From Danxiaibacter flavus (lineage in GTDB: Bacteria > Bacteroidota > Bacteroidia > Chitinophagales > Chitinophagaceae): a DNA stretch of 64,000 nucleotides. Below, one piece after another: positions 19,916 through 27,462 of the stretch (position 1 is its first letter; each line of letters starts with the position of its first letter). A program made the translations under genes and the position numbers. Location: NCBI RefSeq assembly GCF_041060425.1, contig NZ_JAULBC010000011.1, positions 124,001 through 188,000 on the forward strand. The letters run 5' to 3'. The notes under the pieces are model-generated. The model was not told where the DNA came from. It saw only the letters and a program-made list of their open reading frames with translations, and did not search any database.

Positions 19916-20638
19916 TCAGTTATGCCCGGCCAGGATATTTATCGCAGCACCTGCGATTCCGGTCAGCGTGACGACTGAAATGGCAGACTGAACCATCATC
20001 AGCATCTTTGCAGTTCGCGTCAGCGGTAAAGTATCCGTCGGGCTGAACGCAAAACTGGTCATGAAGGCAATGAAAAGATAGTCCATGTAATGGGGCTTCC
20101 ACGATTCGTAGTGTGGCAGGAGGGTGCTTCGCTGCGGAAAGAGGAATGCCCAGGGTTCATGCGCCTCCTCGCCTTCGATCACTCCTGGTGGGTCAATGAT
20201 CCAGTACCAGATCGAGAAGATCAGGATGTTCGACGTTGCGACCATCGCAACATCAACAAGTAGCGTCGCAGCGGCGCGCGAAGTCGACCCGCTCAGGAGC
20301 GAAAGAAGAAAGGCGACGTCGCTGAGCAGGATAGCCGTGAAGAATACGTTGGCGATGATGATGACGCGGAACAGGACACGTTTTCGCTTCAACATCCAAA
20401 GTACTCCCGCCAGGATCAGAAGGCCTCCGCGAACTAGCCACTGCAGGCTGGCGAGCAGCCGGTCGCTAATATTGAAGCGGTCTCGCAGGGCTCCGAGCAG
20501 GACGGAATATGAAATAGCTCCTTGCGATAAAGAAATGATGAGCGAGACGACAATGACTGTCGCTAAGGCGTTGCTGCGCTCCCGGAAGAAACGGCTTATC
20601 GGAGAGGAGCTTGCGGCGTCGTTGGGATGCTCGATCAT
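19916..20638 (-). CDS. Small integral membrane protein, DUF1345-like (possibly ion-channel-like); GC-rich, probably transferred
   Basis: 240 residues from the ATG at 20638 (an upstream TTG at 20644 is possible). About six hydrophobic segments. The C-terminal part DYLFIAFMTSFAFSPTDTLP followed by a last helix ending in ...AINILAGHN resembles a family of small membrane proteins related to DUF1345 that is common in Proteobacteria. Base use is unlike its neighbours: in 20281-20340 I count 35 G or C in 60, with many GCG, CGC and CTC codons, while flanking genes are AT-richer. It stands alone between two REP clusters, which suggests acquisition by transfer. Function unknown; transport or channel activity is only a guess. 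Confidence 0.7.
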   Translation of the reverse strand: MIEHPNDAASSSPISRFFRERSNALATVIVVSLIISLSQGAISYSVLLGALRDRFNISDRLLASLQWLVRGGLLILAGVLWMLKRKRVLFRVIIIANVFFTAILLSDVAFLLSLLSGSTSRAAATLLVDVAMVATSNILIFSIWYWIIDPPGVIEGEEAHEPWAFLFPQRSTLLPHYESWKPHYMDYLFIAFMTSFAFSPTDTLPLTRTAKMLMMVQSAISVVTLTGIAGAAINILAGHN

Positions 20639-20814
20639 AGGCAACAGCCGTACTCTCTTACTGCCAATATCGGCATTGTGCCAAATTTAGAACCATTTAT
20701 GTAAGATAGCAATGATTAAAAAGCATTATATCAATATGTGCTAGAGTGTCATGGCGATTTTCTAGATGATGGTCAGGCTAATGCAGACGTCAGAGCAAGC
20801 CTTCTGAACCCTTT

Positions 20815-20875
20815 CTGGTGCGAGTGTTCCGCACGGTCACTCGTGTCTACTAATTTCCAGCCGATTGCATCGGCG
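20815..20875 (+). repeat. REP unit at the 3' side of the RAYT gene
   Basis: A + oriented REP copy (hairpin arms CGAGTG/CACTCG, then CCGAT-TGC-ATCGG). It ends two bases before the final stop codon of the broken transposase frame. With the inverted unit at 21511-21571 it brackets the transposase. Confidence 0.88.
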
Positions 20876-20877
20876 TC

Positions 20878-21432
20878 TTAATACGATTGACCGTCAATTT
20901 TCAACAACCCACGGCCATTAGTGCAATAATCTGTCGCGCTACTATATTTATAGTTCCACGGCTCCCAAACTAAACCCGATCTTACCGGATTGTTGTGCAG
21001 CTAATTTAGTCTTTGCGAAAATTTTTCACTTGTGTTTAGTTCTATCGGATGATAGTCATGTCTCCAAAATTGAAAGTCTTTATTATGACTATTACCTTTA
21101 CCCGCATAACCAAATAAATTCAACATCCATTCCTTTCGGCTTTCTTCAGGATTGTTTTCAATGGCTTTGATAATTTGTTTGCTGCTAAACTTTTTAATAT
21201 CACGGACCAAATATTCGATCCTGGTGGTATTGCTGCTCATAATTAAGTGGACATGGTTTGTCATAATTACCCAGGCCTGTAAAATCAGTCCTCTATTTTG
21301 TTGGCAGTATTTTAAGCTATCAATGATAATTTGCTTGTAGCATTCCCTGGTGAATATATCGATCCATCCGACGACGGTAAATGTCACAAAATGCGGAATA
21401 GCATCTTCGCCTACTTTAAATTTTGAAGACAT
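20878..21432 (-). pseudogene. REP-associated tyrosine transposase (RAYT, IS200-like Y1 family), interrupted by an in-frame amber codon
   Basis: From the ATG at 21432 the frame encodes 143 residues with the Y1 signature: PHFVTFTVVGWIDIFTR, then MTNHVHLIMSSN (the HUH motif as HVH), then VRDIKKFSSKQI and the FWRHDYHPIEL region. It stops at a TAG (21001-21003) inside the conserved motif normally read as RLNYIHNNPVRSGLV. Reading past the TAG in the same frame gives LHNNPVRSGLVWEPWNYKYS and on to a TAA at 20878, which completes a family-sized protein of about 184 residues. So one TAC-to-TAG type change (Tyr to stop) has broken it, unless the stop is read through. The upstream extension of the open frame is only translated REP repeat. 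It is flanked by REP units on both sides. Confidence 0.85.
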
Positions 21433-21510
21433 AGGGTTTGGGGTTGTGTTTCGCGTTAAAGTATGGCTTTTTTGTTTTTGAATAAGTGATATGTGATGTA
21501 TTGTTAAAAA

Positions 21511-21724
21511 CGCCGATGCAATCGGCTGGAAATTCGTAGACACGAGTGATCCTCCGGAACACTCGCGCCAGAAAAAGCGGAATAGATACATTGCATTTGA
21601 CTTCGCTACGAGAAATATCCAGACTGTAAGAGATAAAACTTATTATCAATAGTTTTAACCGTCCGCCGATACAATCGGCTTGAAACTGGTAGACACGAGT
21701 GATCCTCCGGAACACTCGCGCCAG
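21511..21724 (-). repeat. Two inverted REP units upstream of the RAYT gene
   Basis: Units at 21511-21571 and 21664-21724, both - oriented, each with GTAG three bases before the hairpin arm CGAGTG. The sequence before the second unit (ATCC-GACTGTAAGAG... type filler) matches the filler of the 19063-19539 array. 79 bp separate the first unit from the transposase start codon. Confidence 0.88.
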
Positions 21725-21879
21725 AAAAGTACTTCTCCATAGTCAGTAAAACATGTTGGGTATTGCACCTAACAATCAAAATGTTGATAAATTGAACAAT
21801 TGAATATCAATTTCCCCGATGCGGACCCGGGTAAATAGTATGCTGATAAATTGATTAACTTGTTAACTGTTGCGCACGT

Positions 21880-22776
21880 ATGAAAAAACAACACCATCAA
21901 ACAGCCAATTACCTGGTGGCAAATGAAACCGATGAAAATTGGGGGCTGTATGCCACAACGATTGGATGCCAGCATATACTTCCAAATATGGAATATCCCC
22001 CCAGGGGACATCCTCCTGCTTATTCATTCAGCCCGGATTCCGGCCGTGTATTACAAGAGTATATCCTCCTTTACATTACAAAAGGAGAGGGATGGTTTGA
22101 ATTAGAAAAAAGCAGCGCAACAAAAATTTCAGCGGGCAACGTCCTGTTTCTTTTTCCGGGGCAATGGCATACTTACAGACCCGCAAAGGAAATGGGCTGG
22201 AACGAATACTGGTTGGGCTTCACTGGCAGTTATATGAAGCAGTTAGACAATCCTCTTTTCTTTTCGCAGAAAAAACCGGTATATGATGTTGGCTTTAATG
22301 AACAAATGGTAGCCTTATTTAACCAGGGAATTGAAGTCGCTGCTTACCAAAAAACAGCTCATCAGCAGGTGCTTGCCGGAATTATCAGCATGTTGTTAGG
22401 ATTGGTATTTTATTCGGAAAAAAACAATTCGTTCAGGGATAGTGAAGTCATTTCAAAAATTAACCAGGCAAAGCTGATCATGCGTGAATCAACCGACGTT
22501 GATGTTACTCCGGAATCAATAGCCCAAACCCTGAATCTTGGTTATTCTTCCTTCAGAAAAGTGTTTAAGCAGTATACGGGATTTTCACCAAGACAATACC
22601 AACTTGAAATCAAGTTTCAAAAATCAAAAGAACTGTTATCAGGAACAGCTATGACAATCAATGAAATTGCGTCCTACCTGAACTTTGATTCTTTGAGTTA
22701 TTTTGTCCAGTTTTTTAAATCCAGGACCGGATTGTCACCGGGCGAATTCCGGCAGCGGATGAAAACAGGCAAATGA
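21880..22776 (+). CDS. AraC-family transcriptional regulator
   Basis: 298 residues. The N-terminal half (about 30-150) is a cupin-like sensing domain (SAGNVLFLFPGQWHTYRP is the typical turn). The C-terminal 100 residues hold two helix-turn-helix motifs: VTPESIAQTLNLGYSSFRKV and INEIASYLNFDSLSYFVQ, followed by FKSRTGLSPGEFRQ, the classical AraC end. Such regulators respond to sugars or sugar derivatives in the cytoplasm. The cytochrome/DUF1549 gene starts 290 bp downstream on the same strand, so control of the 23067-29619 group or of the GMC operon is plausible but not shown. Confidence 0.9.
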   Translation: MKKQHHQTANYLVANETDENWGLYATTIGCQHILPNMEYPPRGHPPAYSFSPDSGRVLQEYILLYITKGEGWFELEKSSATKISAGNVLFLFPGQWHTYRPAKEMGWNEYWLGFTGSYMKQLDNPLFFSQKKPVYDVGFNEQMVALFNQGIEVAAYQKTAHQQVLAGIISMLLGLVFYSEKNNSFRDSEVISKINQAKLIMRESTDVDVTPESIAQTLNLGYSSFRKVFKQYTGFSPRQYQLEIKFQKSKELLSGTAMTINEIASYLNFDSLSYFVQFFKSRTGLSPGEFRQRMKTGK

Positions 22777-23066
22777 CCTCGTTGTGCGTTTATCCTGTTA
22801 ATTGTAAGAGCGTCGATGTCCGTCAAATGCGAGCGTACTGTTACCCGTAAAAAATATCAAAAAGTGTAAAATATATCTCATTTTGTTCAGCTTGTTTGTT
22901 TTTTATACTGCTAACTTTAGCAGCGTATGCTGCCATGAAAATTTACCCCGGTAGGAAGATGACTAATATCCTGCACAGGTACTAACGATTGCAAAAGATT
23001 TCAGGTGGCTGCACATAAGTCAGAAATTCGTCGTTTGATCAAAATAACCAAAGCCTTACTGGCCAT

Positions 23067-25391
23067 ATGAAGATTCGCACACAAGTTATTTGCCTGCTAT
23101 GCATTGCTGTCATTGTAGCAGTTGCTCCTGTTGGCTGTAAAAATGAAACAGGTTCTTCCGGATCAGAGAATAAACTTCCCGACGTTGTAAGTTATAATTT
23201 CGATATACGCCCGATACTTTCAGATAAGTGCCTGGCCTGTCATGGTCCCGATGCCAACAAGCGACAGGCAGGGCTAAGAATGGATGATGCGAAAAGCGCA
23301 TTCGCGGCATTAAAGGAACACCCCGGCGCTCACGCACTGGTGGCCGGCATGCCGCAGCTTTCAGAAGCTTATCTGCGTATAACTTCTACAGATACTGCAG
23401 AACTGATGCCACCGCCATCGTCTAATTTGAAATTAACGCCTCGTGAAATAGGCCTGATTGAAAAATGGATAAAGCAGGGAGCGAAGTACGAAAAACACTG
23501 GGCATTTGTTCCTCCTAAAAAAGCTCCACTGCCTAAAGTGGAGATGAAGAACTGGCCCAAAAATGAGATCGATTATTTTGTACTGCAGAAACAGGAACAA
23601 AAGGGGCTGAAGCCGAATGACGAAGCGGATAAAGAACGTTTATTGAAACGGATCTGTTTTGACATTACAGGTCTTCCTCCAACGCTTAAGATGATGGATG
23701 ATTTTCTCGCTGACAGTAGTGCGGGTGCTTATGATAAAATGGTTGATCAACTGCTTCAAAGCCCGGCATACGGAGAAAAAATGTCCATACACTGGCTTGA
23801 TCTTGCACGTTATGCGGATTCGCACGGCTACCAGGATGACGGTTACCGCACACAGTGGCCATGGCGCGATTGGGTGATACATGCGTTTAACGAAAACATG
23901 CATTACAATGATTTCGTTACATGGCAACTGGCGGGCGATCTGCTGCCTGATGCTACAAAAGAACAACTGCTGGCAACCGGCTTCAACCGCAACCATAAAA
24001 TAACAGAGGAGGGTGGCGTAATTCCGGAAGAATACAGAACAATGTATGTTATGGACCGGACCGACCTTTTGGGAAAAGGATTGCTGGGGGTAACGTTGGA
24101 ATGTGCGCGCTGCCACGATCATAAGTACGATCCCTTTTCTCAAAAAGATTACTACCAGATGTCCGCTTTCTTCAACAATATTAAAGAAGTCGGCATTGAG
24201 TCTGTTATTGGCGGGCCCGAGACCTACGCGAAGAAACCCATGCTTGAGATCAGCAATGAGGACGTGAGGAAAACGCTCACTTTTATCAACAAGCAGGATA
24301 CTGACAGACTGATTGTTTCTGTAATGGGCGACCAGGATACCCTTCGCAAAACACATATTCTTCACCGTGGTGCATATGATGCACCTGGTGATGAAGTGCA
24401 GGTAGGCACACCGTCATCAATCCTTCCCTTTAACAGCAGCTATCCTCAAAACAGGTTAGGCCTGGCTGAATGGTTGTTTGATAAAAACAACCCGCTTACA
24501 TCAAGAGTATATGTAAATCTTTTGTGGCAGGAATTTTTTGGAAGAGGCATCGTAAAAACTTCCGGCGATTTTGGTATGCAAGGGGAATTGCCATCGAACC
24601 CGGCATTGCTTGACTGGCTGGCGGTGGACTTCATGGAGCATAACTGGGATATTAAACGGCTGGTGAAACAAATGGTAACCTCGGCAACCTATCGACAATC
24701 GGCCGTTGTATCTCCGCAAAAGCTTGCTGCAGACCCTGAAAATGTTTTGCTGGCAAGGAGCTCGCGCTATCATGTAGAGGCGGAGGTGATCAGGGACATG
24801 GTGCTGGCAAGCAGCGGCCTGCTCAACCCCATGATTGGCGGCCCAAGTGTAAAACCATACCAGCCCGCTGGTTTATGGGAAGGCGCTACCTCTGGCCGGG
24901 GATTGTTGTCTATGTATGTACAGGACCACGGCGCTAAACTTTATCGCAGAGGTATGTACACGCTCTTTAAACGTACGGTACCGCCGCCAACAATGGTCAT
25001 CTTCGATGCAAGCAGCAGGGATATCTGTGAAGTGCGCCGATTAAAAACCAACACACCGCTTCAGGCATTGGTTATGATGAACGATCCGGCTGTGCTTGAG
25101 GCTTCGCGCGTGCTGGCGCAAAGATTACTCGAAGAAAAATCAGACACAAAAAGCAAGATCACGAAAGCATTCAGGCTTATTGTCTGTAGAAAGCCAAAGG
25201 AAAAAGAGCTGGAGATCTTAAGCAGGTATTATGACAAACAATTGCATTCAATAGATGCGGCTACTGCAAATAAAATGTTGGCTGAAGGAGAATATCCGAT
25301 CGCGGGAGATGTAGACAAAAAAGCACTGGCATCTATGATGCGTACAATTTCCACGATATACAATCTGGAAGAAACAATCATGAAATCCTAA
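23067..25391 (+). CDS. PSCyt1-DUF1549-DUF1553 lipoprotein (planctomycete-type cytochrome protein)
   Basis: 774 residues. Lipobox APVGC with Cys24. Haem-c motif CLACH at Cys55, Cys58 and His59 (SYNFDIRPILSDKCLACHGP, the PSCyt1 signature). The DUF1549 part follows (WLDLARYADSHGYQDD, then ELAGDLLP-like LAGDLLPDATKEQLLATGF and CARCHDHKYDPFSQKDYY, a second CxxCH). The DUF1553 part closes the protein (NRLGLAEWLFDKNNPLTSRV, FGRGIV, TPLQALVMMNDP). Proteins of this build are abundant in Planctomycetes and occur in Bacteroidota polysaccharide loci. Their activity is not established in general; oxidative sugar or sulfate-ester turnover has been proposed. A DUF1501 gene follows, the usual partner. Confidence 0.88.
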   Translation: MKIRTQVICLLCIAVIVAVAPVGCKNETGSSGSENKLPDVVSYNFDIRPILSDKCLACHGPDANKRQAGLRMDDAKSAFAALKEHPGAHALVAGMPQLSEAYLRITSTDTAELMPPPSSNLKLTPREIGLIEKWIKQGAKYEKHWAFVPPKKAPLPKVEMKNWPKNEIDYFVLQKQEQKGLKPNDEADKERLLKRICFDITGLPPTLKMMDDFLADSSAGAYDKMVDQLLQSPAYGEKMSIHWLDLARYADSHGYQDDGYRTQWPWRDWVIHAFNENMHYNDFVTWQLAGDLLPDATKEQLLATGFNRNHKITEEGGVIPEEYRTMYVMDRTDLLGKGLLGVTLECARCHDHKYDPFSQKDYYQMSAFFNNIKEVGIESVIGGPETYAKKPMLEISNEDVRKTLTFINKQDTDRLIVSVMGDQDTLRKTHILHRGAYDAPGDEVQVGTPSSILPFNSSYPQNRLGLAEWLFDKNNPLTSRVYVNLLWQEFFGRGIVKTSGDFGMQGELPSNPALLDWLAVDFMEHNWDIKRLVKQMVTSATYRQSAVVSPQKLAADPENVLLARSSRYHVEAEVIRDMVLASSGLLNPMIGGPSVKPYQPAGLWEGATSGRGLLSMYVQDHGAKLYRRGMYTLFKRTVPPPTMVIFDASSRDICEVRRLKTNTPLQALVMMNDPAVLEASRVLAQRLLEEKSDTKSKITKAFRLIVCRKPKEKELEILSRYYDKQLHSIDAATANKMLAEGEYPIAGDVDKKALASMMRTISTIYNLEETIMKS

Positions 25392-25722
25392 GGATAGCTG
25401 ATCGCTGATGTCTGATGTGTTTTGGTGTTAAAGCTCAATAAAACAAAAACTGAAACCTGATCGCTGATGTCTGATGTCTGATGTGTTTTGGTGCTAAAGG
25501 TTAATAAAACAAAAACTTTGATTATGTGATGGCAAATGGGTAGAGGCTTCCCTGAAACCTGATACCTGATCGCTGATGTCTGATCGCTGATGTCTGATGA
25601 GTTTTGGTGCTAAAGGTTAATAAAACAAAAACTTTGATTATGTGATGGCAAATGGATAGTGGCGTTCCTGAAACCTGAAACCTGACACCTTATCGCTGAT
25701 AGCTGATAGCTTAACAAAAAAC
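25392..25722 (+). repeat. Heptanucleotide repeats nested in three larger repeats between the PSCyt1 and DUF1501 genes
   Basis: Runs in exact 7-bp phase, such as CTGATCG-CTGATGT and CTGAAAC-CTGACAC-CTTATCG-CTGATAG, are followed three times by GTTTTGGTG(T/C)TAAAG...AATAAAACAAAAACT. Two of these macro-copies are about 130 bp apart and also share TTTGATTATGTGATGGCAAA. No gene lies in this 339-bp gap. Confidence 0.85.
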
Positions 25723-25730
25723 TTGTTGAT

Positions 25731-27185
25731 ATGGATAATGAAATTTTAGAACACGGCTTTACCTGGAATCGACGCCGTTTCCTTTCTGCTATGAGTCTCG
25801 GCATAGGAAGCATGGCATTGGGTTCCCTGTTAATGCCCGAACTCTTTAGCAGCGGCGGTGCAGATGAAGAAGCCATAAAAGCCGGCCTTCCTCATTTTGC
25901 TCCGAAGGCTAAGCGGATCATTTATCTTTTCCAGAATGGCGCGCCTGCACAACAGGAACTGTTTGACTATAAACCAAAGCTGAGGGAAATGACCGGCACG
26001 GAGATTCCTTCTTCTGTTCGCGGTACACAGCGGCTTACCGGTATGACTTCGGGGCAATCGTCCCTGCCGCTGGTAGGCTCTTTCGTTGATTTTAAACAAT
26101 ACGGTAACTCGCGTGCCTGGATCAGTGACCTGATGCCTTATACTGCAAAAGTGGTGGACGATATATGTATCGTCAGATCAATGCATACGGAGGCCATTAA
26201 CCATGACCCTGCACTTACTTTTATACAAACCGGATCGCAGCAGGGCAACAGGCCAAGCATGGGCTCATGGCTGAGCTACGGCCTTGGCAATGAAAATAAA
26301 AATCTGCCCAACTTCACCGTATTGCTTTCCAGGGGCATTGGCAATGGACAAGGTGTTTATTCAAAATTATGGTCCAATGGGTTTCTTGATTCTATACACC
26401 AGGGCGTTCAGTTCAGCAAAGGGGAGGACCCGGTACTTTACCTGCGTGACCCCGCTGGTATGGACAGGAAGGCACGCCGTGAAATGCTTGACAATCTTTC
26501 TGAGCTGAATGAAATTTCCTACAAAGAAATGGGCGACCCGGAAATTCACGCAAAGATCAGGCAATATGAAATGGCCTACCGGATGCAGACGGCCGTGCCA
26601 CAGGTAATGGATCTATCCAAAGAACCAGATCATATCGTAAAGATGTATGGTCCTGATTGTCTTGTCCCCGGCACGTTTGCGGCCAATTGCCTGCTTGCAA
26701 GAAAATTATCTGAGAATGGCGTTCGCTTTGTGCAGCTATACCACCAGGGCTGGGACCAACATGGTAACCTGCCTTATGAAATAGCCAAACAGGCAAAGGA
26801 TGTGGACCAGGCATCAGCAGCGCTGGTAATGGATCTAAAACAGCGTGGTCTGCTGGATGAAACACTGGTGATATGGGGAGGCGAATTTGGCCGCACGAGT
26901 TATACGCAGGGCAAGCTTACGAAAGATAATTATGGGAGGGATCATCACCCAAGATGCTTTACTATCTGGATGGCCGGTGGCGGAATTAAGCCCGGTATTG
27001 TGTATGGTGAAACAGATGAGTTTGGATATAATATCGTCAAAGATCCTGTTCATGTACACGATTTCCAGGCGACGATCTTAAACCAGATGGGACTTGATCA
27101 TGAGAAGCTCATATTCAAACACCTGGGCCGCAGGTACCGCCTTACAGATGTTTCGGGTAAAGTGATCAGGGATATCATTACATAG
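25731..27185 (+). CDS. DUF1501 family protein with Tat signal
   Basis: 484 residues. The N-terminus has NRRRFLSAMSLGIG, a twin-arginine signal. The body has the DUF1501 (sulfatase-like fold) signatures: PKAKRIIYLFQNGAPAQQEL near residue 65, SMHTEAINHDPA, GSWLSYGLG, VQLYHQGWDQH, VIWGGEFGRTSYTQG and GRDHHPRCFTIWMAGGG near the end. These proteins are normally encoded beside PSCyt1-DUF1549 proteins, as here, and probably act on the same substrate in the periplasm (family knowledge; substrate unknown). The fold resembles alkaline-phosphatase-type hydrolases, with the Asp/His residues of GRDHH as likely metal ligands. Confidence 0.9.
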   Translation: MDNEILEHGFTWNRRRFLSAMSLGIGSMALGSLLMPELFSSGGADEEAIKAGLPHFAPKAKRIIYLFQNGAPAQQELFDYKPKLREMTGTEIPSSVRGTQRLTGMTSGQSSLPLVGSFVDFKQYGNSRAWISDLMPYTAKVVDDICIVRSMHTEAINHDPALTFIQTGSQQGNRPSMGSWLSYGLGNENKNLPNFTVLLSRGIGNGQGVYSKLWSNGFLDSIHQGVQFSKGEDPVLYLRDPAGMDRKARREMLDNLSELNEISYKEMGDPEIHAKIRQYEMAYRMQTAVPQVMDLSKEPDHIVKMYGPDCLVPGTFAANCLLARKLSENGVRFVQLYHQGWDQHGNLPYEIAKQAKDVDQASAALVMDLKQRGLLDETLVIWGGEFGRTSYTQGKLTKDNYGRDHHPRCFTIWMAGGGIKPGIVYGETDEFGYNIVKDPVHVHDFQATILNQMGLDHEKLIFKHLGRRYRLTDVSGKVIRDIIT

Positions 27186-27462
27186 TGTTAAGTCAAAAGT
27201 AAAAAGTAAAAATTCAAAACGCTTTAATGCAGTGATGTTGCTTGTTTTTGAAACTAACTTACTACAATTTACAGTTGACAAGATACCAGATACAAAACAT
27301 AACGATTCAATGTCGTTGAATTGGTAAGACTCAAACAGTAGTTCTGTTCAAATTTAAGTACCCGTCCGAACGGGTGTTCGCTACGGGCGGGCTTCGTAAA
27401 TCGTACTTCGTACTTGTATTAAAAGTTCTTTCCTTAATTCAACTTTAACTGTCCTTGTTCTA
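27186..27462 (+). repeat. Gap with heptamer repeat and an inverted repeat; no gene
   Basis: Just after the DUF1501 stop, AAGTCAA-AAGTAAA-AAGTAAA-AATTCAA runs in 7-bp phase, the same family as at 10373. At about 27361-27393 CCCGTCCG and CGGGCGGG form a hairpin. Confidence 0.6.

Noticed and set aside
15840..21725. Many short frames with strings like SGASVPQDHSC or FRRITRVYQFQADCIGG
   Set aside because: They are translations of the REP repeat in different frames, including the upstream extension of the RAYT frame; not genes.
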